DNA of 64,000 nucleotides from Prorocentrum cordatum (GCA_963575745.1 CAUYUJ010020690.1:44324-108323); one strand, 5' to 3'. Shown: positions 9,836 to 21,120, counted from the first letter of the stretch. Program-made: numbers and translations. Notes: a model not told the origin generated them from the sequence alone.

Positions 9836-9907
9836 TCAACGCCTCGCGGCGGGCCTGCCCTGCTGCAGCGCCTCCTCCGGCAGCGAGAACCACGGGTGGC
9901 GCAGCGC
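9836..9907 (-). CDS. Protein kinase exon, end of subdomain XI (ALRHPWF)
   Basis: After a CCCCCAG acceptor the minus strand reads ALRHPWFSLPEEALQQGRPA and reaches a TGA at 9838-9836. A-L-x-H-P-W-F is the classic end of Ser/Thr kinase domains of the CaMK/CDPK type. It joins in phase with the exon at 13613-13512: that exon ends SAEE before a GC donor, and the join gives RPSAEEALRHPWF. Whether the TGA is the true stop or lies in a following intron (a GC donor inside GGCAGGCCC is possible) is unclear. No EF-hands were found to the left, so CDPK identity is not shown. Confidence 0.6.
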   Translation of the reverse strand, partial: ALRHPWFSLPEEALQQGRPAARR

Positions 9908-10024
9908 CTGGGGGCGCATCGGCGGGGTAGGGGCGGCGCCCGCCGCGGCAGGGGCGCCCGCGCGCGCAGCCGTCGGGTGCTGCGCCGGTTCCGGTTGCGA
10001 GCGTGACTCTTTGGTGGCTCCTGG

Positions 10025-10270
10025 TCCTCCACCCTCTCTTCCTCCTCCTCATCCTCCTCCTCATCCTCCTCCTCCTCCTCCTCCTCCTCCTCCTCCTCCT
10101 CCTCCTCCTCCTCCTCCTTCTCCCCCTCCTTCTCTTCATGATCCTCCTCCTACTCATCCTCCTCCTTCTCCCCCAGCTCGTCTTGTACATCTTCCTCCGT
10201 CCGCTCCTCCTAGGAGTTGTCCCTCCTTTTGCATCTGCTCCTCCTCCTGCTCTCATGTTCCTCCTGACGC
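10025..10270. repeat. (TCC)n microsatellite
   Basis: Long, impure TCC/TCT/CCC tract. It makes poly-Pro, poly-Leu and poly-Ser frames on the plus strand and poly-Arg/Glu/Gly frames on the minus strand, none of which is a gene. Confidence 0.93.
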
Positions 10271-10560
10271 CTCCAAGCCCTCATTATCATGTTCCACCTC
10301 ACTGTTCTCCATTCTCCTCTCCGCCGCCAACTCCCTCTCCTCATCAACATCCCTCGTCCTGGTCCCTCCGTCGCTGGTTCTCCGCTTCACCCTTCCCCTA
10401 CTCATTTTCATCATCCTCATTCTTTACCGCATGCTCCTTCCCCCTGTTTCTGCTCCTCATTCATATGTCCCTCTTGTTTATCCTCCTCATCAGCCCTCCT
10501 AGAGTTCACGAGAGATCTCAAAGGCGTCGAAGGACCGTAACGACGGAGGCGGAACCGTCG
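10270..10560. other. C/T-rich spacer with no gene recognised
   Basis: Pyrimidine-rich, degenerate remains of TCC repeats with a short unique stretch (10500-10560). No protein family, RNA or inverted repeat was recognised. Confidence 0.6.
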
Positions 10561-10800
10561 TGGCCATCATCCTCCTTGTTCTCCCTCTCCCTCCGTCCTC
10601 CTCCTTCTCCACCTCCACCTCCTCCTCCTCCTCCTCCTCCTCCTCCTCCTCCTCCTCCTCCTCCGTCCTCCTCCTCTTCCTCCTCCTCCACCCGAGAAGG
10701 ACCGGAGGAGGAGGAGGAGGAGGAGGAGGAGGAGGAGGAGGAGCGCGTTAGCCTCCCCGTCCTCCCCTCTCCTCCTCCCCCTCCTCCTGCTCCGCCCGTG
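10560..10800. repeat. (TCC)n then (GGA)n microsatellite, strand switch inside
   Basis: A run of TCC (10580-10690) passes into a run of GGA (10700-10742) through a 13-bp linker (CACCCGAGAAGGACC). The two arms are complementary, so the region can fold as a hairpin of roughly 40 bp per arm. Confidence 0.9.
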
Positions 10801-10849
10801 TCCGTGCCGCTGCTGGCTTCCCCCCGCTGGGGCGGTCGCCACTGGGGGG

Positions 10850-11100
10850 GGGTAAGCACATCAGTTTGGCCTTAAAAAAAAATAGCAAGAAACCGCGGAG
10901 GACGAGGAGGACCCTCAGGGGGGCGGAGGAGCCCGGTCCACAGCCTCCCCTGGGAGGGCGGGGGGGGGGGGGGGGGCAATGACGCAACGGGAGGGGGCGG
11001 CCAATGACGCAACGGGAGGGGGCGGCCATGCGACGAACGGTATGGAGAGGGGGGATGAGTGGAAGCAAGGTGGCCTTGATGCAGGCCTGGCGGAGCGGTG
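10850..11100. other. G-rich spacer, no gene recognised
   Basis: It holds G-runs and a short direct repeat (CAATGACGCAACGGGAGG at 10978 and 11003). No coding or RNA signal was seen. Confidence 0.6.
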
Positions 11101-11490
11101 CTGCGAAGGTACTGTTCGTGGTACCCTCTTCTTCTTCTTCTGATCACTATCGTTAGTATTGATAGTATCATTGTTTTGTGTATTATTACTTTTCTCCTTA
11201 TGCTTCTGGATCTCATAATAAGTACGATTAGTAGTCGTAGTACGACTAGCATGAGTAATATTAATATGAGTAGTACTGTTGATCGTCTTCGTCACATTAA
11301 GATAGTAGTGTTACTAATCATGTGTTAGCACTGATATATTATTACTCTTCGCATTGGTCCCATTATTCGTATTAGTACGATCAGTATCCTTACTATTAGT
11401 CGTAGTTATATTATGGATATGATGCTTGGGACTTTCAAACTTGTTAACATCGTTATCATTACTAATCAGAACAATCATCTTCTTAATCTT
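11100..11490. other. AT-richer island, no gene recognised
   Basis: About 390 bp of markedly lower GC than its surroundings, with many TAGTA/ATTAGTA-like words. It contains no convincing exon. A (TCC)n tract follows at 11490-11550. Confidence 0.5.
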
Positions 11491-11699
11491 CCTCATCCTA
11501 TTCCTCCTCTTCCTCCTCCTCCTCCTCCTCCTGCTCCTCCTGCTCCTCCACCCCTCCACGCGAAGCGGAAAAAGGCGAAGAGGCGGCTGGCCGTCATCGG
11601 TCCCGGTCTTCGTCTGCGTGCGCCGCCGAGAACACCGGAGGGGCGCCGAGAGTTTCTGAGGGCCGCGTGGCCAAAAAAACTGCGTGAGGAATGGGCTTG

Positions 11700-11910
11700 G
11701 TCCCGAACACCCTGAACGGGATCCGGATCGGCCGCGCGATCCAGAATCGATCCAGGGCCCTGGCCCGGAAGATCCGGAGGATCCGATCCAAATCAAGATC
11801 CGGCAAATCCGACCCCAAGGACACGGAGGGATCGGCCCTGATCCGGATCCGGAGCATCCGACCTGGAGGACCAAGATCCAAGCCCGATCCGCGGATCGGG
11901 GTGTTTAGGC
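11700..11910. repeat. Degenerate GATCCGGATCC-type repeat
   Basis: The words GATCCGGA, GGATCCGATCC and ATCCGGATC recur about every 10-20 bp. Because the unit is palindromic, both strands carry the same words. Confidence 0.7.
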
Positions 11911-12250
11911 GCCGTGGACGACCCTCCGAGTCGGCAACACGCAAGAGTGACCTTAGGCTGAAGAGTGACCTGTAGTGCGCGGCTTAACGGGGAGTGCGGG
12001 GTGGCCAACCCTGGGCGCGCAAGACGCTGCTACCGCTTCGCGCTCAACAATCAAAGGGTCCCATCGGGCCCGCACCCGAGGTCACTCTGGCGTCAACGTC
12101 TGGTCGACCAATTCCCGGCGGCGACGGCGAAGGCGAGTAGCCCAAATACGGGCATCACCCGCATTCGCCTGGGAGCCTCGCTTAAGACATGGATCATCGG
12201 CACCCCTGGATACGTGGAACGTCAGGAGGTCTTTGAATTTGGGGGACCCC
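11910..12250. other. Unique-looking stretch, no gene recognised
   Basis: Both strands have open frames of 90-120 codons owing to high GC, but none has a recognisable motif. Confidence 0.5.
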
Positions 12251-12400
12251 TGTCGTAGTCGACGTCGGCGATACATTGGCGACGTCGGTGCGGAGAAAGT
12301 CGGGCTCCACATCGAGCCGCAGTGCTGATGCATCGCCGACGCATCGGCGATGCGGCGCGATCCTCCGACCCCACCTATCCCGACCCCATCTCGGAGGCCT
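12250..12400. mobile_element. Foldback repeat family, second copy
   Basis: Contains GGCGATACATTGGCGACGTC, CGGAGAAAGTCGGGCTCC and GCATCGGCGATGCGGCGCGA, in the same order as the copy at 32253-32426. The right arm is intact up to GACCCC; the left arm is diverged. Confidence 0.65.
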
Positions 12401-12714
12401 AGACCATGTCGATCGTCTCGAGACCGACCCGACTCGGGGATCTTCTGACCCGGGTCAATCCAGACCCGGGTCAGCAGGAAACCAAAAACTGCAATGCAGA
12501 AACAAAAAAACTGCAACGAGGGTCTTCGCAAACCTGGGTCAGCCAGCATGCGCGGCCGCCTCGCGGCCACGAGCGGCTCGCTAACCTGGGTCAGCCGGAG
12601 GGGGTCTTCGCAGGACCCTGCAAAATCCAGTGCCCTGGCTGACCCACGTCTGTATTGATCCCCGTCTCAATCAGGGGCAACGATATGGGGGGGGGGGGAC
12701 TGGCACAGGGGGGG

Positions 12715-12860
12715 ATGCATCGACCTAGAATCGCCGATACATCGCCGATAGACCGACGGACAGGCCTCCGATAGCGAATCCGCACCTTCCTGGGCAGGCT
12801 GGGGCGATCGGGCCCCTCTCGGCGATCTATGGGCGATTGGGGGTCGCTGCATCCCCGCCT
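12715..12860. repeat. CATCGCCGATAGA-type relative of the foldback family
   Basis: Contains ATCGCCGATACATCGCCGAT and GGCGATCTATGGGCGATT, words shared with the foldback family, but no paired ends were found. Confidence 0.4.
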
Positions 12861-12889
12861 GTGCCCATCCCCCCCTATCGTTGTCCCCG

Positions 12890-13115
12890 ACTCAGTGCCC
12901 GCCCCCCCCTCATGCCCATCCCCCTAATGCCCATCCCCCCTAATGCCCATCCCCCCCTAATGCCCATCCCCCCCTAATGCCCATCCCCCCCTAATGCCCA
13001 TCCCCCCCTAGTGGCCATACCCCCCTAATGCCCATCCCCCCTAGTGCCCATCCCCTACTAATGCCCATCCCCTACTAGTGCCCATCCCCCCCTAATGCCC
13101 ATCCCCCCCCCCCCT
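12890..13115. repeat. 16-bp tandem repeat (CTAATGCCCATCCCCC)
   Basis: About a dozen copies of CTAATGCCCATCCCCC with small length changes in the C-run and variants CTAGTG and CTACTA. Confidence 0.93.
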
Positions 13116-13149
13116 ACCGTTGCCCCCGACCGACAGGCTCCCGGACCGA

Positions 13150-13465
13150 CCCGCAGGGAGGAGGAGGAGGCGGAGGAGGGGGCAGCGGGAGGAGGAGGAG
13201 GAGGGGATGGGGGGAGGAGGAGCCCAGCGTACCCAGAGGGAGGGGGAGGTAGGAGGAGGGGAGGAGGAGGAGGGGGAGGAGGAGGAGGAGGGGGAGGGGA
13301 GGGAGGAGGAGGGGAGGAGGAGGAGGAGGAGGAGGGAGGAGGAGGAGGAGGAGGGAGGAGGAAGGAGGAGGAGGAGGAGGAGGAGGAGGAGGAGGAGGAG
13401 GAGGAGGAGGAGGAGGAGGAGGAGGAGGAGGAGGGAGAGTGAGGAGGAGGGGGAGGAGGAGAAGG
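13150..13465. repeat. (GGA)n microsatellite
   Basis: Long impure GGA/GGG tract just downstream (in minus-strand terms) of a kinase exon. Its all-Glu/Arg/Gly open frames are artefacts. Confidence 0.95.
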
Positions 13466-13511
13466 GGGAGACCCACCCGCCCGGCGTGCCCGCGGGCGGG
13501 GGCCCCCGCGC

Positions 13512-13613
13512 CTCCTCGGCCGACGGGCGCGCCGCGGGGTCGAAGGCCAGCAGCCTGCTGCACAGCGCGGCCGCCTCGGGGGTGGCGTTCAGGGGCTGGC
13601 GGCGGAAGTTGAC
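13512..13613 (-). CDS. Protein kinase exon, subdomain X-XI
   Basis: After a CGCGCAG acceptor the minus strand reads VNFRRQPLNATPEAAALCSR and then LLAFDPAARPSAEE. This is the Ser/Thr kinase pattern F....W...S.EA..L...LL..DP..R.(S/T)A.EA. The exon is 34 codons and ends before GAG|GCGCGG, a GC donor of the kind dinoflagellates often use. Joining to the next exon (from 9907) restores RPSAEEALRHPWF in phase. The DP..RPSA signature together with the in-phase join makes this one of the firmer coding calls. It is enclosed on both sides by (GGA)n tracts, which would lie in the introns. Confidence 0.72.
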
Positions 13614-13654
13614 CTGCGCGACCTCTTGGGGGCGAGGCGGAGGATCGCGGCGGG

Positions 13655-14025
13655 CCGAGGATCGAGGAGGAGGAGGAGGGGGGAGGAGGAGGAGGAGGGG
13701 CAGGAGGAAGGGAGGAGGAGGAAGGAGAGGAGGGGGAGGAGGAAGGAGGAGGAGGAGAGGAGGAGGAGGAGGAGGAGGAGGAGGAGGGGAGGAGGGAGTG
13801 AGGAGGAGGAGGGAGGAAGGAGGAGGAGGAGGGGGAGGGAGGAAGAGGAGGAGGGGGGGGGGGGGGTGAAGGAGGAGCGGGGATGGGGGAGGAGGAGGAG
13901 GAGGAGGAGAGGAGGAGGAGGAGGAGGAGGAGGAGAGGAGGAGGAGGAGGAGGGGGAGGAAGAGGAGGAGGGGGAGGAGGAGGAGGAGGAGGAGGAGGAG
14001 GAGGAGGAGGAGGTGGAGGAGGACC
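13655..14025. repeat. (GGA)n microsatellite
   Basis: Second GGA block, starting upstream of the kinase exon on the minus strand and ending at 14025. With the block at 13150-13465 it frames the exon. Confidence 0.95.
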
Positions 14026-14354
14026 AGTGCAAACCCAAGAGTGATCAACGCTGGTGGAATAAACCCTCCCTCCAAGCTCTCCCTCTTCAGATGCCCCTAC
14101 AACGGTTCATTCCCACTGAGGAACTGCCTCGTTGGAAGGCAACCGTTTGAAGACCCTGAAGCATGGCAAAACATTGTTCTCGGGATTCCAACGCCACGGA
14201 TCAACCTGACTGGTGCGTCTTGACGATCCTGAATCGTGCCAGAGCGCCATTCCTGGGAATTCAACACCGCGAATCAACGTGACTGCTGCGCCCCCGTCAA
14301 AAAAGATCATGTCTGGTACGCTGACCACGGGGATCCGTGGAACTCTTGCAGAAT

Positions 14355-14665
14355 TGAAAAACGAATGCGCAAGGCGCTAAGGCGGGAACCACATTTTATA
14401 AAAGAGTCGCCTTCAATCCGTGAAGCTTTGGCAAAGTTCTAAAACGAATGTGCACCGCGCTAGAGCGAGAACCACACTTTGAAAATGGGCCACACTCAAT
14501 CCGTGAAACTCTTGCAACTTGTTGAAAAAATGTGCGCGGCGATAAGGCGAGATCAACATATTGAAAACGTACTGCCTTCAATCCGTGAAACTCTTGTAAT
14601 TGTTTAAAACGAATGTGCGCGGCGCAGAGGCGAGAGAAACAATTTGAAAACGACCCGCCCTCCAT
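14355..14665. repeat. Tandem repeat of about 83 bp, four copies
   Basis: AAAACGAATG recurs at 14361, 14443 and 14612 (and AAAAAATGTG near 14525), each followed by GCGC..GGCGAGA and later by CAATCCGTGAA(A)CTCTTG. Copies differ by point changes. No gene is apparent. Confidence 0.8.
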
Positions 14666-14699
14666 CTGCGAATATGTTGCCAATGCTGAAGCTTCAGTG

Positions 14700-15230
14700 T
14701 CGTAAGAGGTGAGGAAGTATCGGGCGAAACGCCCGGTCCGCCCTAAAAACTGGCATCGGGGTGCGGCAGGAAGCAAATTCTTCAAGGAAAAGGAACGGAG
14801 CTGAACCCACTAAAAGAGACGAGAAGAGGGCAAGCGGACAAGCAAGCGAGACGAGGACAAATCTCCTGCTCCTGAGCGCCCCCGCGCGCCTGCACCGCCA
14901 GGAAGGTGAGGCCGTGCGGCAGCAGCGTGTCAGAGGAAGAAGGGAGAGGAGAAGGGAGAGGAGGAGGAGGAGGGCCGAGGATCGAAGCGAGGATCGAGGA
15001 GGTGCGAGCTCGCAGCGGGGAAGGCGGAAGCTGGCCGACCCGGCCCAGTTCACACCGCCTCGGGCGGCAAACCCCCCGGGCTCTGTCGGCCTCGGAGGGC
15101 GGCGTACACCCTGGGCGGCCCAGCCTCGAAAAGGGCGGGCCCACGCTGCACTGGGCCGAGCACGCGGAGGAGGCCGTCCGCATCTGAGATGATTGCTGGA
15201 TACGGGCCCTCCGGCAGTCAATGCCGAGGG
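14700..15230. other. No gene recognised
   Basis: GC-rich with open frames on both strands, and a short GGA tract at about 14935-14990. No motif was recognised. Confidence 0.4.
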
Positions 15231-15269
15231 TACTCGTGCACGTCATGTGCTCGAGGTCACCAAGGCCGA

Positions 15270-15390
15270 GAAGTATGAGGCAGGACATGTCGGACATGGG
15301 CGGCAGCTGCGAAACAGGGGCAATCCATGATGTGGCGCAGTGTATGTCCAGGCTCGAGGCCACGGGCGAATCACTGGTTGGTGGCACTCG
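15270..15390 (-). pseudogene. Small LINE-like remnant (zinc-knuckle region)
   Basis: One minus-strand frame reads GLEPGHTLRHIMDCPCFAAA, similar to the D.(L/I).H(Y/I)..CP segment found between RT and RNase H in dinoflagellate LINEs. It is short and isolated, so the call is tentative. Confidence 0.3.
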
Positions 15391-15524
15391 AGAGTCGTGG
15401 AGGAGGTGCGAGGGGGAGGGCGGAGGGGAGGAGGGGGGGGAGGAGGAAAAGATGAGTCGAAGATTCAGTGAGATCGAGGATTGAGGTGGAGGGGGGGGAG
15501 GAGGAGGGAGGGGGAGGGCCTCTT

Positions 15525-15985
15525 CCAGCTCTTCCTCCTCCTCCTCCTCCTCCTTCTCCTTCCCTACCTTCTCCTCCTCCTCCCCCTCCTCCTCATCCTA
15601 CTCCTCCTCCTCCTCCTTCTCCTCCTCCTCCTCCTCCCCGAACTACTCTCTCACTCTCGCCCTCCATCCCTCCCTCCCTCCATCAACCCATCCCACCTCC
15701 TCCAAATTTCTCCCTCCCTCCCTCACTCACTCCTGCTCCTCCGTTTGTGTCCCTCCTCCCGCTCGCTCCATCCCTCCCTCCCTCCCTCCTCCTCATCCTC
15801 CTTATTATTATGTTTTTGATATTTCTTCTTAGTTTTCTTCTTATTACTCTCAATACTTAGTATTCTTCTTTGCATCATTAGTTTTATTATTAGTGTTATT
15901 ACTATGTTATTATTATTCCTCCGCCTCCTCCTCCGCCTCCTCTTCCTGCCCTCATCCTCCTCCTCCTCATCATCCTTCTCCTCCT
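15525..15985. repeat. (TCC)n microsatellite with TCCC and TTATT interruptions
   Basis: TCC-rich from 15530 to 15800, then an AT-rich patch (15800-15915), then TCC again to 15985. Frames are homopolymer-like and not coding. Confidence 0.9.
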
Positions 15986-17040
15986 CCTCCACAATTACAC
16001 AATATGAATACGACTCTCCTCTCTTCCCTGGTGGCCTGCGGGGGATGTCCGCCCTCCTCCGCATATGGCAGCGCTGGCCTCGTTTCCGCGCGTCCGCTCG
16101 TTCCGAGTCGTGCTCCCGCTGCAGCGCTGGCGTCATTGTTTCGAGTGCCATGCCACGACATGGTTTTCGCGCCTTCCAAATAACCCCAAAATCTAAAAAA
16201 TGCCACCCCGAAAAACCCATCGGAAGTGATTCCACATGCGGTGCCGATTCGTTGATGTTTGGGCCGCGGAAGCCCCCACCTCACTTTGGGACGTCGTCAC
16301 GCCATGCTATGTCATGCTACGCGTCCTCATGTCCGCGCTTCCGCGCTGAGATATGTTTCAAAATGCTGCTCTCGCTGAAGCGCTGGCCTCATTTTCGGGC
16401 TACCGCTCGTTCCGAATCATGTTCCCGCTGCAGCGCTGGCCTCATTGCCGCGCTTCCGCTCGTTCCGACTCGTGCTCCCGCTGCAGCGCTGGCGTCATTG
16501 TTTCGAGTGCCATGCCACGACATGGTGTTCGCGCCTTCCAAATAACCCCGAAAATCTAGGAATGTCACCCTGAAAAAAACCGTCGGAAGTGGTTACACTT
16601 GCGGTGCCGATTCGTTGATTGTTGGGCCGCGGAAGCCCTCACCCCACTTTGGGACGTCGCCACGCCATGCTACGTCAGGCTACGCGTCCTGAGTTCCGCG
16701 CTTCCGCGATGAGATATGTTTCAAAATGCTGCTCTCGCTGAAGCGCTGGCCTCATTTTCGGGCTACCGCTCGTTCCGAATCATGTTCCCGCTGCAGCGCT
16801 GGCCTCATTGCCGCGCTTCCGCTCGTTCCGACTCGTGCTCCCGCTGCAGCGCTGGCGTCATTGTTTCGAGTGCCATGCCACGACATGGTTTTCGCTCCTT
16901 CCAAATAACCCCAAAATCTAGAACATGCCACCCCGAAAAAAAACCATCGGAAGTGATTACATGCACATTCGGTGCCGACTCGTTGATTGTTTGGATCGCA
17001 GAAGCCCCCAACTGTGGGGCGTCACCACGCCATGCTATGT
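15985..17040. repeat. 363-bp tandem repeat, about three copies
   Basis: The landmark CGTCATTGTTTCGAGTGCC occurs at about 16131, 16494 and 16857, giving a period of 362-364 bp. Each unit carries GACATGGTGTTCGCGCC or a one-base variant, a GGTGCCGA(T/C)TCGTTGATT segment and two CGCTGCAGCG palindromes. The array starts with a TCC tract and CAATATGAATACGACTCTCC; the same start occurs inverted at 9.5 kb. Confidence 0.9.
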
Positions 17041-17174
17041 CATGCTACGCGTTGATATTCGACACCATGCTATGCCATGTAATGTTATGCCATTCTAAGA
17101 CATCCGAATGTGCGAATAGAGAGGAGATCTACGCCATGGTAAGGGATGGAGCGGGGTAGGACGTCAGATATGAC

Positions 17175-17495
17175 GCGAGCGCACTCAGCTTGTCCTCCTC
17201 TCCCGCTCCGTCCCCATCCCCCTCCCCCTCCTCCTCCTCCTCCTCCTCCTCCTCCGCTTCCTCCTCCTCCTGTTCCTCCTCGTCCTTCTCCTCTTCCTCC
17301 TCCTCCTCCTCCTCCTCCTCCTCCTCCTCCTTGTCCTCCTCCTCCCGTTCCCTCGTCCTCTCCTCCTCCTCCTTACCTCCTCCTCCTCCTTCTCCTCCTC
17401 CTCCTCCTCCTCCTCCTTCTGCTCCTCCTCCTCCTCCTCCTCCTCCTCCTCCTCCTCCTCCTCCTCCTCCTCCTCCCCCTCCCACCCCCTGCGTC
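17175..17495. repeat. (TCC)n microsatellite
   Basis: About 320 bp of TCC with minor interruptions; produces long poly-Pro/Ser/Leu and poly-Glu/Gly frames that are not genes. Confidence 0.95.
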
Positions 17496-17499
17496 GTTT

Positions 17500-18060
17500 C
17501 TTGCCCTACGCTTCCTGGGGCGGAGGAGGAGGGCCAACCTCCTCGATGGCCTGGAGCCTGCGCGGGATCGAAGCGCGAACGAGGATCGGGACAGAAAGGG
17601 ATCGCATCGCCAGCGGATCGTCCCGAGTTCGAAAAACGACAGGACGCCCTTTTGCCTTCGGCCTTCAGGGGGGGAAAAAAAAGACGCCATGTCGTGAAAG
17701 CTACCAGGACGGCAACACTTTCCGAGCGGACCCCAGCGGGGTAACTGGTCGGCGTCCCAAAACAAGTCAATGTATCTGGCCAAACGCACGTTGGTGAAAC
17801 CAGATGGGGACTGCATCCGCACAGTCGAACACCAACGTCGAGTGAACAGACGCAGGTTCCCCTACACGACTCGTCTGGCTGGGCACTCCCCCAAAGCCCG
17901 ACGAACCGTGCCGAACTCGGCTCGCCGCGCCTGGGTCCGGCCGACCCCAGCCAACTGCGGTACATCGGGCCGCCTCGGATCGCGATCATGATCGAGGCCC
18001 CAGTCTGCGAACCGACGCGCATCGAATCGGATCGCAGGCTGCCCTGGGAGGGCCTCCTTC
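17500..18060. other. No gene recognised
   Basis: Non-repetitive DNA. A minus-strand segment near 17800 reads SGFTNVRLARYIDLFWDADQ, which looks protein-like, but I cannot assign it and it lacks extended context. Confidence 0.35.
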
Positions 18061-18064
18061 CTCC

Positions 18065-18265
18065 TCGGGGGTCTCTCAGAATCCCACAAGAATTCCTCTG
18101 GATTCCGCCAGGACTCCCTCAGGAATCCCTCCACAATCCTTCAGGAATCCTTCAAGCATCCCTCGAGAGAATTCTCCGGGGATCCAGAAGGGATTACCGC
18201 AGGAATCCCTGAGGGATGCGTTTTTGGGGAATCCTCCCGACTCCTTCAGGAATGCTCTGGGGGCC
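18065..18265. repeat. CAGGAATCCCT-type degenerate tandem repeat
   Basis: AGGAATCC(T/C)TC units recur about every 14-17 bp across 200 bp. Confidence 0.75.
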
Positions 18266-18659
18266 AGCGTGGCGTCGCCGAGGCCCAGGAGCGGCCCCAA
18301 GAGCGCGGGCCCATCGGCGTCCGGCCGCCAGGCGGCCCACGTCTTGCCGCAGGGCGCCCCTAAGATGCTGCCCGCGCGGCCCGAGCTGGCCCCGAGACAC
18401 GGCCGGGCGTACCCCCCTCGGAGGCCCCCGCCAGGAAGCCCCCGAGAGGCGCCCCCGCAGAGGCCCCCCACCTCTCGGTCGGCGGCGGGACGCCAACGTG
18501 GCAGCGGTGGGACGCAACGGAGCAAAGCGGGGCGCAGAAAGGAGACGGGAAGAGCGAAGGGAGGACAGGCGAAGAGGGGGGGGGGAGAGTCGGACAGAAG
18601 ACCCACAGACGCCCATAAGAGCTCCTTGTGCTGCATCTTCGGGGAACCATGTCTGTTAC

Positions 18660-18775
18660 GTCGCGACGCGATCCACGTCGAATCTGTGTCAAATCCGTGT
18701 CGAACGAATCGAATCCGTGTCGAATCCATGTCGAATCCTCGTCGAATCCGCGTCGAAACCACGTCGGAAATCGAG
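18660..18775. repeat. 12-bp tandem repeat (GTGTCGAATCCG)
   Basis: Units of GTGTCGAATCC(A/G) and CGTCGAATCCG repeat about nine times. The minus strand translates to DSTWIRHGFDS-like repeats, an artefact. Confidence 0.85.
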
Positions 18776-18779
18776 AAAA

Positions 18780-20150
18780 CACGGCTATTTACATCTACCC
18801 CGGAGCTGCTTCCCCTCACGCGATCCTCACGCGACAGCTCGGGGAAGCTACCACGCGCCCAACAACGTCCCAATCCCCGCGCGCACACGAGCATGTGCCA
18901 ACTATGATGCAAGATTGCCTGGCGGGATGCGCGAATGGAAAGGGTAAGCTCGGCGTGGCACCAGCCCGGCCTCCGCTTTCATCCGACTGCGCTACACACG
19001 AATGCTACTATGGAGGAGTTGACAATATCCACTCATAAGAAAGTGCGCCCGAAGATACTCAACGGCTTCTGGTTCGCATCGGATCATGGTCTGCCTCAGT
19101 TCCTGTCTCGAATCAAGGTTGAGCCGACCATGAGTGCATTGCGCCAATTAGAACGAACTAGAGGCGCAACCCCTGGGACCCTGCTAACGAACGTATCATA
19201 CCAACTTGCTGACACAGGTGAGCACATCCACCATGAACCCAGACATCTGGCGGCCCAGTGGGCCCCAAAACTTCTCGACCCTTGCCCTGGGGACGGCTCT
19301 TCGACCCGGATCCATTCCTGGTGGCCCTGGGGCCCGAAGTCGGCCCCCAGCTAGCGACATCGACGCGAAGCGCGGAGCTTCGGTCCGCCGAAGGCATGGG
19401 TCCTGCTACAGCCTCCATCTACACGTCATTCATTTATAATCGTGCTCATTTCTAAGCGTGCTCGTTTCTAAGGATCTTGGCCCCCCAACAAATCAAAGAA
19501 CTCTCGAAGAATTAGAAACGAACAATGTGTAGCCCTAGGCCCGCACTGGAAGTACCAGCTCCTGCAAGGTCGATTGTTCCCCGCGCGTGGGCGCGACCTT
19601 CAGGCGCTCGTGGATCCGCAGCATGGCCTCGGCACACACTGGACGAGAGGCGCGATGGTAGAAACAAAGTCACTGCCAAAGATTGGGGCGCACAGAGACA
19701 GACTAGTACTATATGTCCTCCTTGGAGGCGCACGTCCGACCCGAACATATAGTATACCCATCTTGCAGTGGATCGCTTCCCTAGCGGTTTGGCCAGAAAG
19801 CGCCCGCCAGGACGCATATACTATGAGATGTCTCGGTGCGCGCGTCGCCCCTGGGGGGACGAACCACATATTATATAATAAGTATGTTGGGGCCACTGCC
19901 AAAGATTGCCCACGGGGATCAAGGAACAAGGATGGAATACAATCTCATAGGTTTCAGGCGATTCAGAGCGTCTGCGATCCCCTGGGGATCAGGCTTCGGG
20001 GCGGCACTGAAGCTTACCAGCCAGACCACACGGCAACGCGAATGGCAACTGAAGGAGCTCAAGCACGAGCATGAAACCATACGCCGTCTGGTGCGTAGGC
20101 GGGGAAAGTCGGAATTCGAGCCTGCACCGCCAATGCGCCTGCTGAACAGG
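18780..20150. other. Non-repetitive stretch, no gene recognised
   Basis: The longest plausible frame is on the plus strand around 19000-19300 (STHKKVRPKILNGFWFASDH), but no family was recognised and no splice-consistent gene could be built. Short matching words (CTGCCAAAGATTG at about 19673 and 19897) indicate a local duplication. Confidence 0.4.
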
Positions 20151-20154
20151 GCAA

Positions 20155-20575
20155 TAGGAGGAGGGGGAGGAGGAGGAGGAGGAGGAGGAGGAAAGGAGGA
20201 GGAGGAGGAGGAGGAGGAGGAGGAGGGGAGGGGGAGGAGGGGGAGGGGGAGGAGGAGGAGGAGGGGGAGGAGGAGGAGAGGAGGAGGAGGAGGAGGAGGA
20301 AGAGGAGGAGGAGGAGGAGGAGGAGGAGGAGGAGGAGGAAGAGGTGGAGGAGGAGGAGGAGGAGGAGGAGGAGGAGGAGGAGGAGGATCAGGATGGGGAG
20401 GGGAAGGAGGAGGAGGAGGAGGAGGAGGAGGAAACGGAGAGGAGGAGGGGAGGAGGAGGAGGAGGAGGAGGACGATGAGGAGGAGGGTGGGGAGTTGAAG
20501 GAGGAGGGAGGAGGAGGAGGAGGAGGAGGAGGAGAAGGGAGTGGGAGGAGGAGGGAGGGGAGTGGAAGGAGGGCG
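20155..20575. repeat. (GGA)n microsatellite
   Basis: About 420 bp of GGA/GGG with few interruptions. Confidence 0.96.
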
Positions 20576-20996
20576 AGAGGTCGATCACAGCGAGGCGGGG
20601 CGAGGAGCCGCCCCTCCACTCTGCCCCGCGAAGCGCGGCGGAAGCTGGGCGCCTGCAGCGGTGCGGACTCCCGCTGCTCCTGCTGGCCGTCGTCGCCCCG
20701 CGGCGGCCCACTCGAGAGCCGCCCGCGGCCCGCCCGCGCGGCGGCCCACCCCGCGACACCCGGCCCGCGCCGCGGTCCACTCACGAACCGACACACAGGC
20801 GCCCCACTGCCTGCCTCCGCGAAGCCGCAAGCGAGCTCTGCCGCCCCCCCCCCCCCCAATGCCCCCCGTTCCCGTGTTGGCTCAGGGCTCGCATCCGCTC
20901 AGCACAGCAAGGGTGCAGCGGGGGTCGTGCGAAGACCCCGCCGAGATCGCACAAGTCACTGCCCAGTACCTTGGTATAGGATTTGCAGCGAACACA

Positions 20997-21073
20997 GCAT
21001 CAACATCATCATCGTCATCACCACCACCATCATCAGCAGCATCATAATCATCATCATCATCATCATCACCACC

Positions 21074-21120
<47 letters not shown>

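Noticed and set aside
13092-14075. Long Leu/Pro/Ser-rich minus-strand frame (327 codons) as a gene
   Set aside because: It is the translation of (GGA)n blocks. Only the short kinase segment inside (13613-13512) is accepted, and as an exon.
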